In this document: positions 47,355-57,493 of the stretch, piece by piece
Position numbering within the stretch: position 1 is the first letter of the stretch
How the letters are laid out: each line of letters starts with the position of its first letter
From: Aliiroseovarius sp.
Lineage (GTDB): Bacteria; Pseudomonadota; Alphaproteobacteria; Rhodobacterales; Rhodobacteraceae
Length of the DNA stretch: 64,000 nt
Assembly: GCF_030148435.1 (NCBI RefSeq)
Contig: NZ_JASBTN010000007.1
Span: 1 to 64,000 of the forward strand
Reading direction: 5' to 3'
The notes under the pieces: model-generated
Told to the model about the DNA's origin: nothing
The model's database searches: none
The model's input: only the letters and a program-made list of their open reading frames with translations
Position numbers and translations under genes: made by a program

Positions 47355-48380
47355 ATGACGGGTGCAAAAAACGCCCGCGAAAACGAAAAGAAACGTAAAC
47401 GGAATACGGGCAACCGCATGTTGGGCTACCTGAAACTCGGCTTCGCCTATCTGGCGCTGGCCATCGTGATCGTCTTTCTGACCCGCGACGTCCCGATCGA
47501 TGCACTGGTGGCGGTCTGGACCACGGCCGTCAGCCAGGCGCCGGGCTTGACCCAGGTCGCGGCCGGACTTCTGGGCCTGTCGATGGTGAACTCGGTCCTG
47601 CGTCGCCCGGAAGGCGCGCGTCAGATCGTCGTGGCGGTGATCTTCGCGCTGATCGGCACCCTTGCCTTTCACAGCGCCTTTGGGCTGATCAAGACCTCGA
47701 TGCCCTATATCGTGCCCTTCTGGGCCGATCCGATGTTCGCCGAGCTGGACCGGCTCTTGCATTTCGGCGTCGACCCGTGGCGGCTGACCCATGATCTGGG
47801 CGCGCTTCTGCCGATGGAGGCGATCTTGCCCGTCTATCTGTCGGTCTGGGCCTTTCCGGCGCTCTGCGTGCCGGTCTTTCTGGCGGCCTTCGACAAGGAT
47901 CGGCTTCGCGTACGCCGTTTTATGGTGCTTTATGTGATGGCCTGGGCCTTTATCGGCAACGTGCTGGCGCTGGTGTTCAACTCCGCCGGGCCGATCTTCT
48001 ATGACCGGCTGCTGGAGGCCGACCGCTTTGCCGAGATGATCGCGGTGCTGAAATCGAGCCCGATGGCCGGAACCAATCTCCCGGCCATTCAGGAGAACCT
48101 CTGGACCGTCTATGTCGAAAGGGGCCAGGCCTTCGGGTCGGGCATTTCGGCCTTTCCAAGCGTGCATGTGTCCGTCGCGATGGTCACTGGGCTTTATCTC
48201 ATCGAACGCTCGCGCTGGACCGCACCCATCGGCGTGCTCTTCGTTGCGGTGATCCTGTTCCTGTCGGTCTATACGGGCTACCACTATGCGGTGGATGGCT
48301 ATGTTTCGATCCTGGTGATGACGGGCCTGTGGGTTTGGCTGCGCCGTCGCGACGCCCGCGCGGCCGCGATCATGGTCTGA
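47355..48380 (+). CDS. Phosphatase PAP2 family protein
   Basis: SAFPSVHVSVAMVTGLYL...TGYHYAVDGYVS PAP2 motifs, multiple TM segments; true start may be internal (e.g. MLGYLKLGF). Confidence 0.88.
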   Translation: MTGAKNARENEKKRKRNTGNRMLGYLKLGFAYLALAIVIVFLTRDVPIDALVAVWTTAVSQAPGLTQVAAGLLGLSMVNSVLRRPEGARQIVVAVIFALIGTLAFHSAFGLIKTSMPYIVPFWADPMFAELDRLLHFGVDPWRLTHDLGALLPMEAILPVYLSVWAFPALCVPVFLAAFDKDRLRVRRFMVLYVMAWAFIGNVLALVFNSAGPIFYDRLLEADRFAEMIAVLKSSPMAGTNLPAIQENLWTVYVERGQAFGSGISAFPSVHVSVAMVTGLYLIERSRWTAPIGVLFVAVILFLSVYTGYHYAVDGYVSILVMTGLWVWLRRRDARAAAIMV

Positions 48381-48559
48381 GCAGGGCGATTCCGCCTTCG
48401 CGTTCCGCAAACCGGACCCTCAACACCCTGTCAGCGCAAACATGTCGCGAAAAGCGACGCGGGACGTCGCGGAATACGCCCCGGAGGTCGTGCGGTGATT
48501 GACCCTGTCCGGGGCAGCGGATAACGAAGTTGCGAGAGCTAAGGATCAAAGGAAAGATC

Positions 48560-50212
48560 ATGAGCGAGATCGAACGCGAAAGCATGGAATACGATGTGGT
48601 CATCGTGGGCGCGGGCCCCGCTGGCCTGTCGGCCGCCATCCGTCTGAAACAGCTGGACGAAGACCTGTCCGTCGTGGTCCTTGAAAAGGGCTCGGAAGTG
48701 GGCGCGCATATCCTGTCGGGCGCCGTTCTGGACACCTGCGGTCTGGACAAGCTGATCCCGGACTGGAAGGAAAAGGGCGCGCCGATCAAGACCGAGGTGA
48801 AGAAGGACAACTTCTTCATGCTGGGCGAAGCGGGCCATATCCGCATCCCCAACTGGCCGATGCCGCCCCTGATGAACAACCACGGCAAATACATCGTCTC
48901 GATGGCGAATGTTTGCCGCTGGATGGCCGAACAGGCCGAGGAACTGGGTGTCGAGATTTTCCCGGGCATGGCCTGTTCCGAACTGGTTTATGGTGACAAT
49001 GGCGAAGTGAAGGGCGTGGTTGCCGGCGTGTTCGGGCTGGAGCCCGACGGGTCTTACGGCCCCGGCACCGAACCGGGTATGGAACTGCACGGCAAATACG
49101 TCTTCATCTCGGAAGGCGTGCGCGGCAGCCTCGCGAAAGAGATCATCGCCAAATACGACCTGCAGGCCGGCCGGGATGTGCAGAAATTCGGCATCGGCAT
49201 GAAGGAAATCTGGGAGATCGACCCGGAGAAGCACCGGGAAGGCACCGTGACCCACACGATGGGCTGGCCGCTGGGCGGCAACGCGGGCGGTGGCAGCTTC
49301 ATCTACCACCTGGAAAACAATCAGGTCTTCGTCGGTTTCGTGGTTCACCTGAACTACAAGAACCCGCATCTGTACCCCTACATGGAATTCCAGCGCTTCA
49401 AACATCACCCCGAGATCGCCAAGCTCCTGGAAGGCGGCAAGCGTGTGGCCTATGGCGCGCGGGCCATTTCCGAAGGTGGCTATCAGTCGATGCCCAAGGC
49501 CAGCTTCCCGGGCGGGGCGCTGCTGGGCTGTTCCGTGGGTCTGGTGAACGTGCCGCGCATCAAGGGCAACCACAATGCGATGCTGTCGGGCATGGCTGCC
49601 GCCGAGGCCGCCGTCAAGGCAATCAAAGCCGACCGTTCGGGCGATGACCTGATCGAATACGAACAGGAGCTGCGCTCGGGCCCGGTTGCCAAGGACCTGA
49701 TCAAGGTGCGCAACGTCAAACCGATGTGGTCCAAGTGGGGCATGCTGCCCTCGCTGGTACTTGGCGGGTTCGACATGTGGTTCCAGTCGCTGCTGGGCTT
49801 TTCGCTGTTCGGTACGCTGAAACACGGCAAGAACGACGCGCAGGCGACCGAGCCGGCCGACAAGCACAAGGAAATCGATTATCCGAAACCGGATGGCAAG
49901 ATCAGCTTCGACCGGCTGACCAACGTGTCCTTCGCGGCGACGAACCACGAGGAAAGCCAGCCCTGTCACCTGAAGCTGGCGGACGAAAAATTGCCGATCT
50001 CGGTCAACCTGCCCAAGTTCGCCGAACCCGCGCAGCGCTACTGCCCGGCCGGGGTCTATGAGGTGATCGCGGAAGAGGGCGCCGCGCCGCGCTTCGTGGT
50101 GAACTTCCAGAACTGCGTGCACTGCAAGACCTGCGACATCAAGGATCCCAGCCAGAACATCACCTGGACGGTCCCGCAGGGCGGCGACGGGCCAAATTAC
50201 CCGAACATGTGA
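48560..50212 (+). CDS. Electron transfer flavoprotein-ubiquinone oxidoreductase
   Basis: YDVVIVGAGPAGLSAAIRLKQ, C-terminal 4Fe-4S CVHCKTCDIKDPSQNITWTVPQGGDGPNYPNM. Confidence 0.97.
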   Translation: MSEIERESMEYDVVIVGAGPAGLSAAIRLKQLDEDLSVVVLEKGSEVGAHILSGAVLDTCGLDKLIPDWKEKGAPIKTEVKKDNFFMLGEAGHIRIPNWPMPPLMNNHGKYIVSMANVCRWMAEQAEELGVEIFPGMACSELVYGDNGEVKGVVAGVFGLEPDGSYGPGTEPGMELHGKYVFISEGVRGSLAKEIIAKYDLQAGRDVQKFGIGMKEIWEIDPEKHREGTVTHTMGWPLGGNAGGGSFIYHLENNQVFVGFVVHLNYKNPHLYPYMEFQRFKHHPEIAKLLEGGKRVAYGARAISEGGYQSMPKASFPGGALLGCSVGLVNVPRIKGNHNAMLSGMAAAEAAVKAIKADRSGDDLIEYEQELRSGPVAKDLIKVRNVKPMWSKWGMLPSLVLGGFDMWFQSLLGFSLFGTLKHGKNDAQATEPADKHKEIDYPKPDGKISFDRLTNVSFAATNHEESQPCHLKLADEKLPISVNLPKFAEPAQRYCPAGVYEVIAEEGAAPRFVVNFQNCVHCKTCDIKDPSQNITWTVPQGGDGPNYPNM

Positions 50213-50233
50213 TCCCGCCAAGGATCGCGGCAG

Positions 50234-50260
50234 AGGGGCGTCCGACAGGGCGCCCCTTTT
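50234..50260 (+). terminator. Intrinsic terminator after ETF-QO gene
   Basis: AGGGGCG-tccgacaggg-CGCCCCTTTT. Confidence 0.75.
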
Positions 50261-50436
50261 GCGTTCCGGTCCCGCGCATGCGCAGGGCCAGTCGGGGTTT
50301 CGCGAAGCCGATGTTCGCCCCGCCCCGCCCATAATTCCCAACACGCGCAAATATCCGCGAGGTTTCCGGCTCTCTCATTGCGCCCGGCACCGAGGCCGCT
50401 TAGGTTTCCCCGGAACCCTTTCAGAACGAGGCCCCC

Positions 50437-52155
50437 TTGCCGCATTTCCGCTTTTTCTCCCGCCCGCTTACGGCGCTTGCGCTTGTCCTGTCGTCTCTGG
50501 CTCCGGCGGCCCTCCATGCGGATGGCTCGGCCGGCTCCTACCTCGCCGCACGGTCCGCGGACATGAATGGCGACTACAGCGCCGTGGTCGATTACGGCAC
50601 CCGGGCGCTTGCGCGCGACCCGTCGAACATCGAGATCATGCAGGGCCTGCTGGTGGCGCAGATCGGGCTGGGGGACATTGATCCGGCTGTTCCCGTCGCA
50701 CGGCGCCTGATGCAGTTGGACCCGGGCAACCAGATTGCCGGTCTGGTCCTGCTGTCCGGTGCCATGCAGGCCGAGAACTGGGCGCTGGTGCTGGAAATGC
50801 TGGACGGCGGGGTAAGTGTCGGCGGGTTGATGGATCAGATGATCCGGGCCTGGGCGCATATGGGTGCGGGGCGCATGAGCCAGTCGCTCGCGCTTCTGGA
50901 TGAACTGGCTGGGGATGAAGGGTCGCGCTCGTTCGCGATGTATCACAAGGCGATGGCCCTTGCCCTGGTCGGCGACTTCGAGACCGCAGCCGATATCCTG
51001 ACCCAGGAGGAAGGCACGCTGCAGATGAACCGGCGCGGGGTCATGGGCTATGCGCAGATCCTCAGCCAGCTGGACCGGCAGGAAGAGGCGGTCGCGCTGA
51101 TCGACCGGCTGTTCGCCGAAGATACCGCCGAGGAACTGGTCGGATTGCGGGCGCGCCTGGTCGCGGGCGAAGCCGTGACCTTCACGGCGATCAGCCACCC
51201 TCGGGAAGGCATTGCGCGGGTGTTTTTCACCGTCGCCGATACACTGGCGGCGGAGGCCGATCCACAGTTCGTGCTGCTTTATTCGCGCGTGGCCGAATAT
51301 CTGGACCCGGTGCTGTACGAGGCGGCGATCCTGTCGGCCCAACTGCTGGAAATGTTGGAAAGGTACGAACTGGCTGTCGCCTCATATGGCCGTGTCTCGC
51401 CGGATTTCTATGCCTATCCCGAGGCCGCATTGGGCCGGGCTGATGCGCTGCGGCGCATGGATCGGGTCGAAGAGGCGATTGGCGAATTGAATGCTCTGGC
51501 CAAGTCCTATCCCAACCTGGCGCCGATCCACGTGGCACTGGGCGATACGCTGCGTTTCGAGGATCGGTTCGAAGAGGCCGCAGCCGCCTATGATGCGGCG
51601 ATCACGCTCTATGGCCCCGACCCGGCCAGCCACCGCTGGGGGGTTTTCTTTGCCCGCGCCATCACCCATGAACGGCTCAAGCATTGGCCACAGGCCGAGG
51701 CCGATTTCCGCAAGGCGCTGGAGTTGAACCCGGGCCAGGCGAGCGTGCTGAACTATCTGGGCTATTCCTTTGTCGAAATGCGTACGAACCTCGACGAAGC
51801 CCTGTCGATGATCGAACAGGCGGTCGCGGCCGAGCCCCGCTCGGGATATATCGTCGACAGCCTCGGCTGGGTCTATTTCCGGCTGGGCCGATACGAGGAA
51901 GCGGTCGAGCAGATGGAGCGCGCGGTGGAGCTCATGCCGGTCGATCCGGTGGTCAACGATCACCTGGGCGACACCTACTGGGCGGTCGGGCGCAAGCGCG
52001 AGGCGGAATTCCAGTGGTCCCGCGCCCTGTCCTTCATCGTCGAAGACAGCAACCTGGAGGAAATCAAGCCGGACCGCATCCGCCGCAAGCTCGAAGTCGG
52101 GCTGGACATCGTGCTGGAAGAGGAAGGCGCGAATCCGCTGCATCCGGCCGAGTGA
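50437..52155 (+). CDS. Tetratricopeptide repeat protein (secreted/periplasmic)
   Basis: Signal peptide then TPR units (VVDYGTRALARDPSNIEIMQGLL, AEADFRKALELNPGQASVLNYLGYSFVE, YEEAVEQMERAVELMPVDPVVNDHLGDTYW). Confidence 0.9.
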   Translation: MPHFRFFSRPLTALALVLSSLAPAALHADGSAGSYLAARSADMNGDYSAVVDYGTRALARDPSNIEIMQGLLVAQIGLGDIDPAVPVARRLMQLDPGNQIAGLVLLSGAMQAENWALVLEMLDGGVSVGGLMDQMIRAWAHMGAGRMSQSLALLDELAGDEGSRSFAMYHKAMALALVGDFETAADILTQEEGTLQMNRRGVMGYAQILSQLDRQEEAVALIDRLFAEDTAEELVGLRARLVAGEAVTFTAISHPREGIARVFFTVADTLAAEADPQFVLLYSRVAEYLDPVLYEAAILSAQLLEMLERYELAVASYGRVSPDFYAYPEAALGRADALRRMDRVEEAIGELNALAKSYPNLAPIHVALGDTLRFEDRFEEAAAAYDAAITLYGPDPASHRWGVFFARAITHERLKHWPQAEADFRKALELNPGQASVLNYLGYSFVEMRTNLDEALSMIEQAVAAEPRSGYIVDSLGWVYFRLGRYEEAVEQMERAVELMPVDPVVNDHLGDTYWAVGRKREAEFQWSRALSFIVEDSNLEEIKPDRIRRKLEVGLDIVLEEEGANPLHPAE

Positions 52156-52162
52156 TTCCCGC

Positions 52163-52990
52163 ATGAGCACTCTCAAGGCCTTCGCCCCCGCCAAGGTAAA
52201 CCTGACCCTGCACGTGACCGGGCAGCGGGCGGATGGATACCACCTGCTCGACAGCCTGGTGGTCTTTGCCGATGTGGGCGACCGTGTGACCGTCATGCCC
52301 GCCGAGAAGATGTCGCTGGAGATCACTGGCCCAATGGCTGACGGTGTGCCCACGGACGGGTCCAACCTGGTGATGAAAGCAGCGGACCTGTTCGGGGTGC
52401 CGGTCCGCATGCTGCTGTCGAAACACCTGCCGGCGGCGGCCGGGATCGGCGGCGGAAGTTCGGATGCGGCGGCGACGGTGCTGGCGATTGCCGACCTGCT
52501 CGACGAAAAACGCCTGCCGGACGTGTCCGTTCTGGGCGCGGATGTGCGGGTCTGCCTCCTGCGCCAGGCCGCGCGCATGTCGGGGATCGGCGAGGTGGTG
52601 GAGCCGGTCGCGGGGATGCCCGCATTGCATGCCGTTCTGGTGAACCCCGGCGTGGATGTGCCCACGCCCGTGGTGTTCAAGGCGCTGGCGCAGAAGAAGA
52701 ATGCCCCGATGCCGAAACGCCTGCCGCGCTGGAAAGATGCGGCGGCGCTGACCCAATGGCTCGCCACCCAGCGCAATGATCTGGAGGTTCCGGCGATTGC
52801 CCGGGCTCCGGCGATTGCGGAGGTGATGGAGGCGCTACACGGCTGCGATGGCGTCACACTCACCCGCATGTCCGGCTCCGGCGCGACCTGTTTCGGATTG
52901 TTTCCCACGGCCCAAGCCGCGGCGCAGGCCGCAGAACGGCTTAGGCAAGCCCAGCCGACCTGGTGGGTTCAGGCAACCAGGCTCAGCTAA
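52163..52990 (+). CDS. ispE: 4-(cytidine 5'-diphospho)-2-C-methyl-D-erythritol kinase
   Basis: AFAPAKVNLTLHVTGQRADGYHLLDSLVVF, KHLPAAAGIGGGSSDAAATV, MSGSGATCFGLF. Confidence 0.96.
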   Translation: MSTLKAFAPAKVNLTLHVTGQRADGYHLLDSLVVFADVGDRVTVMPAEKMSLEITGPMADGVPTDGSNLVMKAADLFGVPVRMLLSKHLPAAAGIGGGSSDAAATVLAIADLLDEKRLPDVSVLGADVRVCLLRQAARMSGIGEVVEPVAGMPALHAVLVNPGVDVPTPVVFKALAQKKNAPMPKRLPRWKDAAALTQWLATQRNDLEVPAIARAPAIAEVMEALHGCDGVTLTRMSGSGATCFGLFPTAQAAAQAAERLRQAQPTWWVQATRLS

Positions 52991-52996
52991 GCCAGG

Positions 52997-53998
52997 TCAG
53001 TTGACCCGGGCCACCACGTAGTCGGCAATATCCGTCAGCATCTGGCGGATGTCGCCTTCGGGCAGCAGGGCCATTGCGGTCTTGGCCTTCTCGGCCCAGG
53101 CCAGCGCTTCCTGACGAGTCTCTTCCAGCGCATTGTGCTTGTTCAGAAGCTCCAGCGCATGGTCCAGATCACCGTCTTGCTGGCGGCCCTTCTCGATCGT
53201 GCGGGTCCAGAAGGCGCGCTCTTCGGTATCCGCCTTGGCCACGGCCTTGATCACTGGCAGGGTCAGCTTGCGCTCGCGGAAGTCGTCACCGATGTTCTTG
53301 CCGGTGGCGTCGCCGCCCCAGTAGTCCAAGAGGTCATCGACGATCTGGAAGGAAATCCCCAGCGCATCGCCATAGTCATAGAGCGCCTGTGTCTGGGCCT
53401 CGTCGGCATCGGCAATCACGCCGCCCACCTCGGTTGCCGCCGAGAACAGCGCGGCGGTCTTGCCGCGCACGACCTGCAGATAGATCGCCTCGTCGGTGGC
53501 CAGGTCCTGTGCCGCGGTCAGTTGCAGCACCTCGCCCTCGGCAATCGTGGCCGAGGCATTCGAGAGGATGCGCAATACGTCGATCGACCCGGTTTCGGTC
53601 ATCAGCTGGAATGCGCGCGAGAACAGGTAGTCGCCGACCAGCACGCTGGACTTGTTGTCCCACAAGAGGTTGGCGGTGGGACGCCCGCGCCGCTGGGCGC
53701 TTTCATCGACCACGTCGTCATGCAGAAGAGTGGCGGTGTGGATGAATTCGACCGTCGCGGCCAGGTGTACGTGATAGGGCCCCTCGTAGCCGCACATGCG
53801 CGCGGAGGCCAGGGTCAGCATCGGGCGCAGGCGCTTGCCGCCGGCCTCGACCAGATGTGCCGTGACCTCGGGGATGCGGGGGGCGTGTTTCGACGCCATA
53901 CGGGTGCGAATCAGGTCATTGACCGCGTTCATGTCTTCGGCAAGATGCGCCCCCAGGCGCTCGTGCGGCTTGGTTGCGGCTTCGTCCAGCATCTTCAC
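52997..53998 (-). CDS. ispB: Polyprenyl (octaprenyl/decaprenyl) diphosphate synthase
   Basis: ATLLHDDVVDESAQRRGRPTANLLWDNKSSVLVGDYLFSRAF, FQIVDDLLDYWGG. Confidence 0.95.
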   Translation of the reverse strand: MKMLDEAATKPHERLGAHLAEDMNAVNDLIRTRMASKHAPRIPEVTAHLVEAGGKRLRPMLTLASARMCGYEGPYHVHLAATVEFIHTATLLHDDVVDESAQRRGRPTANLLWDNKSSVLVGDYLFSRAFQLMTETGSIDVLRILSNASATIAEGEVLQLTAAQDLATDEAIYLQVVRGKTAALFSAATEVGGVIADADEAQTQALYDYGDALGISFQIVDDLLDYWGGDATGKNIGDDFRERKLTLPVIKAVAKADTEERAFWTRTIEKGRQQDGDLDHALELLNKHNALEETRQEALAWAEKAKTAMALLPEGDIRQMLTDIADYVVARVN

Positions 53999-54072
53999 GT
54001 TCCCGTCACCCTGACCCCTGCTTGGGCCTTGTATCTCGACAAACCCGGGGGCTTGCCCTTAAGCATCTGATC

Positions 54073-54288
54073 ATGAAAGAGCTTCTGCGCACCACGAACC
54101 CGGTTCTGATCCCATTTGCGACCGCCCTTCTCGAGGGCGAAGGTATAGACTGCTTTGCGATGGACGTCCATATGAGCACGCTGGAGGGATCAATAGGAAT
54201 TTTACCTCGTCGGCTTATGGTCCGGGACCAGGACCTGTTTCGAGCCCGTGCCATCCTGCGGGACAATGACATTGAACTGGAGGGTTAG
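54073..54288 (+). CDS. DUF2007 family small protein
   Basis: MKELLRTTNPVLIPFATALLEGEGIDCFAMDVHMSTLEGSIGILPRRLMVRDQDLFRARAIL. Confidence 0.88.
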   Translation: MKELLRTTNPVLIPFATALLEGEGIDCFAMDVHMSTLEGSIGILPRRLMVRDQDLFRARAILRDNDIELEG

Positions 54289-54289
54289 C

Positions 54290-55051
54290 ATGGGTTTTGC
54301 GCGCGACGCGGTGACTGCGGACAAGTTTCTGGGCGGTGATGTAATGCTGTTCCAACCCCGGAACGGATACCGCGCGGGGGTGGATCCCGTGTTCCTGGCG
54401 GCCTCGATCGCGGCGCATGCTGGCGAAACGGTGCTGGAACTGGGCTGCGGTGTCGGCGCCGCGTCCCTGTGCCTTGGCCGCCGCGTTCCGGGCCTTCGGC
54501 TGGCCGGCGTCGAGCGTATAGCGGAATATGCCGATCTCTGCGAAAAGAACGCGTTCGAAAACTCGATCCCGTTGGATGTGCACAATTGCGATCTGATGCG
54601 GCTGCCGGCCGAAGTGAAGGACGAAAGCTTCGATCATGTCATCATGAACCCGCCCTACCATCTGCGTGACCGCGGCACCGTCGCGCCGGATCCACTGCGT
54701 GAGGCGGCCCTGGTCGAGGATACGCCGCTGCGCGACTGGGTTGACGTGGCGACCAAGCGTCTGAAACACAAGGGATTTCTGACCATGATTCAGAAAGCTG
54801 AGCGGCTGCCCGAGATTCTGGGTGCCATGGATGACCGGCTGGGCTCGGTGCTGGTCAAACCGCTCTGTCCGCGTGAAGGACGCGCCGCCGTGCTGGTTCT
54901 GGTGCAGGCCCGCAAGGGCGGGCGCGGGGCCTTCCGCCTGGCCACGCCGCTGATCCTGCACGATGGGGCGGAACATGTTGGTGATGCCGAAAGCTACCGC
55001 CCCGAGGTCAGCGCGATCCTGCGCGAAGGGGCGGCCTTTCCCCTGTGGTAA
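54290..55051 (+). CDS. tRNA1(Val) (adenine(37)-N6)-methyltransferase-like
   Basis: FLGGDVMLFQPRNGYRAGVDPVFLAASI, VLELGCGVGAASLCLG, HVIMNPPYHLRD. Confidence 0.92.
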   Translation: MGFARDAVTADKFLGGDVMLFQPRNGYRAGVDPVFLAASIAAHAGETVLELGCGVGAASLCLGRRVPGLRLAGVERIAEYADLCEKNAFENSIPLDVHNCDLMRLPAEVKDESFDHVIMNPPYHLRDRGTVAPDPLREAALVEDTPLRDWVDVATKRLKHKGFLTMIQKAERLPEILGAMDDRLGSVLVKPLCPREGRAAVLVLVQARKGGRGAFRLATPLILHDGAEHVGDAESYRPEVSAILREGAAFPLW

Positions 55052-55251
55052 CAGCGTTTCCCTGCGGAGTGACCGGCTGCCCCGAGACATCCGCACGTGG
55101 CACTTTTGTTCTGTTACCGGCCACCGGCCACCAGATGATCGTGCCGTCCGGGGTGCGACGTAATCGCGTCAATCTCTTTGCAACAGGCCCGTGACAAAGC
55201 CCTGAAAGTGTGGTGCACTCGTTGGGCAAAACAGTCAGAGGAGATACGCCC

Positions 55252-55425
55252 ATGAGCATGAGTTCGCATCTGGAAGAACTTCGGAAGAAACACGAACTCC
55301 TCTCCGAAAAGGTCGAAGAGGTGCAACGCGCACCGGGATCGAGCGACCAGGAAATCAGCGAGCTGAAAAAGCAGAAACTCAAGCTCAAGGAAGAGATCGA
55401 GCGCCTGTCGTCGGCCACCGCCTGA
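55252..55425 (+). CDS. DUF465/YdcH family small protein
   Basis: MSMSSHLEELRKKHELLSEKVEEVQRAPGSSDQEISELKKQKLKLKEEIERL. Confidence 0.9.
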   Translation: MSMSSHLEELRKKHELLSEKVEEVQRAPGSSDQEISELKKQKLKLKEEIERLSSATA

Positions 55426-55454
55426 CACGCGCAAGGGGCGGCGATGCGCCCCGC

Positions 55455-56330
55455 TCAAACCTTGGCGCTGGCCCTCGTGCTTGCGCGTGCGGCCAGCGCA
55501 GCGCCCCCGGTGATCAGAACCGCCGCGACGAGAAGGGGCCAGGTGGCTTGGGCCACACCGGCCAGGATCAACGCCAAAGTCGACAGCAGGGGCGCCGCAT
55601 AGGACGCCACGCCCAACAGCTGGATGTCGCCGCGTTTCACCCCCACATCCCAGACATAGAAGGCCAGCCCGACGGGGCCGAGTCCCAGGCCCAGAACCGA
55701 GGCCCAGCCAAGTGCGCCAACCGGCATGACCGTGTCCTCCAGCGCCAGGTGGGCGACGCCTGACAGCAGGGCCGTGGCAAGGCAGAACACCGCGACCGAT
55801 GCGGTCGGCGTCGAGCCCAGACGGCGCGACAGCACCGAATAGCCCGACCAGGTCAGCGCACAGGCAGCGGCCAGGGCAAAGCCGGGCAGGGCGGAGGCGT
55901 CAAACCCGCTCGCGCTCCGCAGCACGATCAACGCGGCGCCCGCAAAAGACACCAGCGCCCCGACCACGTGTCCGCCCCGCAGATGCTCACCGGGCAGCAG
56001 CCCGGAAAACAGAACAATCAACAGGGGCCAGAGATAGGCGATCAGCCCGGCCTCGGCAGCAGGAGCCATGCGCAGGGCGGAAAAATACAGGAAATGATAG
56101 CCGAACAGCCCCGCGGTCCCGAAGGCATAGACCCGCCATGGGATCGTGCGTAATACCCCGAACCCTCCAGTCGCGGCAACCCAGATCAGCCCGATCGTCC
56201 CGCCAATTGCAAAGCTGATCGCGGTCAGCTGAAACGGCGGCACCGGGGCGGAGCCCACGGTGAACAGCGCCAGCAGCGCCCAGAGAAGAACGGCGATGAA
56301 GCCGATGCCGGTGGCCTGTGGGCGTGTCAT
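55455..56330 (-). CDS. EamA/DMT family transporter
   Basis: Ten hydrophobic segments in duplicated EamA pattern; start MTRPQATGIGFIAV. Confidence 0.9.
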   Translation of the reverse strand: MTRPQATGIGFIAVLLWALLALFTVGSAPVPPFQLTAISFAIGGTIGLIWVAATGGFGVLRTIPWRVYAFGTAGLFGYHFLYFSALRMAPAAEAGLIAYLWPLLIVLFSGLLPGEHLRGGHVVGALVSFAGAALIVLRSASGFDASALPGFALAAACALTWSGYSVLSRRLGSTPTASVAVFCLATALLSGVAHLALEDTVMPVGALGWASVLGLGLGPVGLAFYVWDVGVKRGDIQLLGVASYAAPLLSTLALILAGVAQATWPLLVAAVLITGGAALAARASTRASAKV

Positions 56331-57274
56331 GCGGAGGGGATGTCCTCGACGGGGATGACGGTCAGTGCCTCGGACACATAGGCGGTTTTCTCCAACTCGT
56401 CCAAGACCCAGTCGCGAAATGCCTTGATCTGCGGTCGATCCTCGGCGCCTTTCTGGCACAGGAACCGGAACTGGGCCTGGCTTTGCAGTGCGATCTTGTA
56501 GGGTGCGACCAGAGTGCCCTCGTGCAGGGCGCGCACCACCATGGCGCGCCGGCCCAGCACCACTCCGGCCCCGGCCATGGCCGCGTCCACCGCGTGGTCC
56601 GCTTGCGAAAACCGGGGGCCGTGATCCGGTTCAAAATCCATCCCGACGGCGCGAAACCAGGTCGGCCAATCACAGGCGGGTTTCAGAAAGTCGATGGACT
56701 CGTCGAACAGGATGGGGGCCTCTCGCAGGCTTTCCGGCGTAGGGAACTGGCGGGCCAGTTCGGGTATCATGACCGGAGTTACCCACTCTCGGCGCAGGGG
56801 CAGGGAGTAGAGCCCGACATCGTCGCCATACCCGAACCGGATCGCCACGTCGACCTCGTCGCGGGTGAAATCCATCATGCGCAGGCTGGCGACAAAGCGC
56901 AGGTCGATGTCCGGGTACGCGCGGGCAAAGTCGTACAGGCGTGGAGCCAGCCATTTCGCTGTAAAGCCGGGGCCGGCGGTGACTGTCAGGGTGCGATTGT
57001 CCAGCAGGCGGCGCGCGGCACGCCAGGCGGTGGTCAGGGTCTCGAACCCGTCCTTGACCCCGGGGGCCAGGGCGCGGCCTGCCTCGGTCAGTTCGACCGC
57101 GCGGTTCAGACGGTGAAACACGGGTGTGCCCAGATGCTGCTCCAGCGATTTGATCTGAAAGGACAGGGCGGCCGGGGTCACGTTGAGCTCTGCCGCCGCC
57201 TCCTGAAATGACATGTGGCGGGCGGCAGCGTCAAAGGCGCGCAAGGCGGTCAGGGGGGGGAGGCGATTAGGCAT
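56327..57274 (-). CDS. LysR family regulator (GcvA-like)
   Basis: MPNRLPPLTALRAFDAAARHMSFQEAAAELNVTPAALSFQIKSLEQHLGTPVFHRLNRAVELTEAG. Confidence 0.95.
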   Translation of the reverse strand: MPNRLPPLTALRAFDAAARHMSFQEAAAELNVTPAALSFQIKSLEQHLGTPVFHRLNRAVELTEAGRALAPGVKDGFETLTTAWRAARRLLDNRTLTVTAGPGFTAKWLAPRLYDFARAYPDIDLRFVASLRMMDFTRDEVDVAIRFGYGDDVGLYSLPLRREWVTPVMIPELARQFPTPESLREAPILFDESIDFLKPACDWPTWFRAVGMDFEPDHGPRFSQADHAVDAAMAGAGVVLGRRAMVVRALHEGTLVAPYKIALQSQAQFRFLCQKGAEDRPQIKAFRDWVLDELEKTAYVSEALTVIPVEDIPSA

Positions 57275-57385
57275 TTCAATTAAGTATCACTTAACTGATG
57301 CCTTGTGAAGTCTCGTTTGTCGCCTTTTATATAAGGGTGCATATTGAAAACAGTTCAGGAATGATTGATCACTAGGAGAGCGACG

Positions 57386-57493
57386 ATGCTGGAAACTGCA
57401 ACCACACCCGCGATGACCGCGATCTACGCCCGGGCCCATTACGAGCGCGCGATGGCCGTGCGTGCTGCCTGGCGCTGGCTGACGCGCACCTAG
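57386..57493 (+). CDS. Small protein (35 aa), divergent from LysR gene
   Basis: RBS-like aggag upstream; MLETATTPAMTAIYARAHYERAMAVRAAWRWLTRT*; not in provided ORF list. Confidence 0.55.
   Translation: MLETATTPAMTAIYARAHYERAMAVRAAWRWLTRT

Noticed and set aside
48539-50350. 603-aa minus-strand ORF opposite ETF-QO
   Set aside because: Antisense shadow of a well-supported ETF-QO gene; low-complexity composition and no domain motifs
55120-55136. Tandem ACCGGCC-ACCGGCC near DUF465 gene
   Set aside because: Only about two short units; insufficient to call a functional repeat
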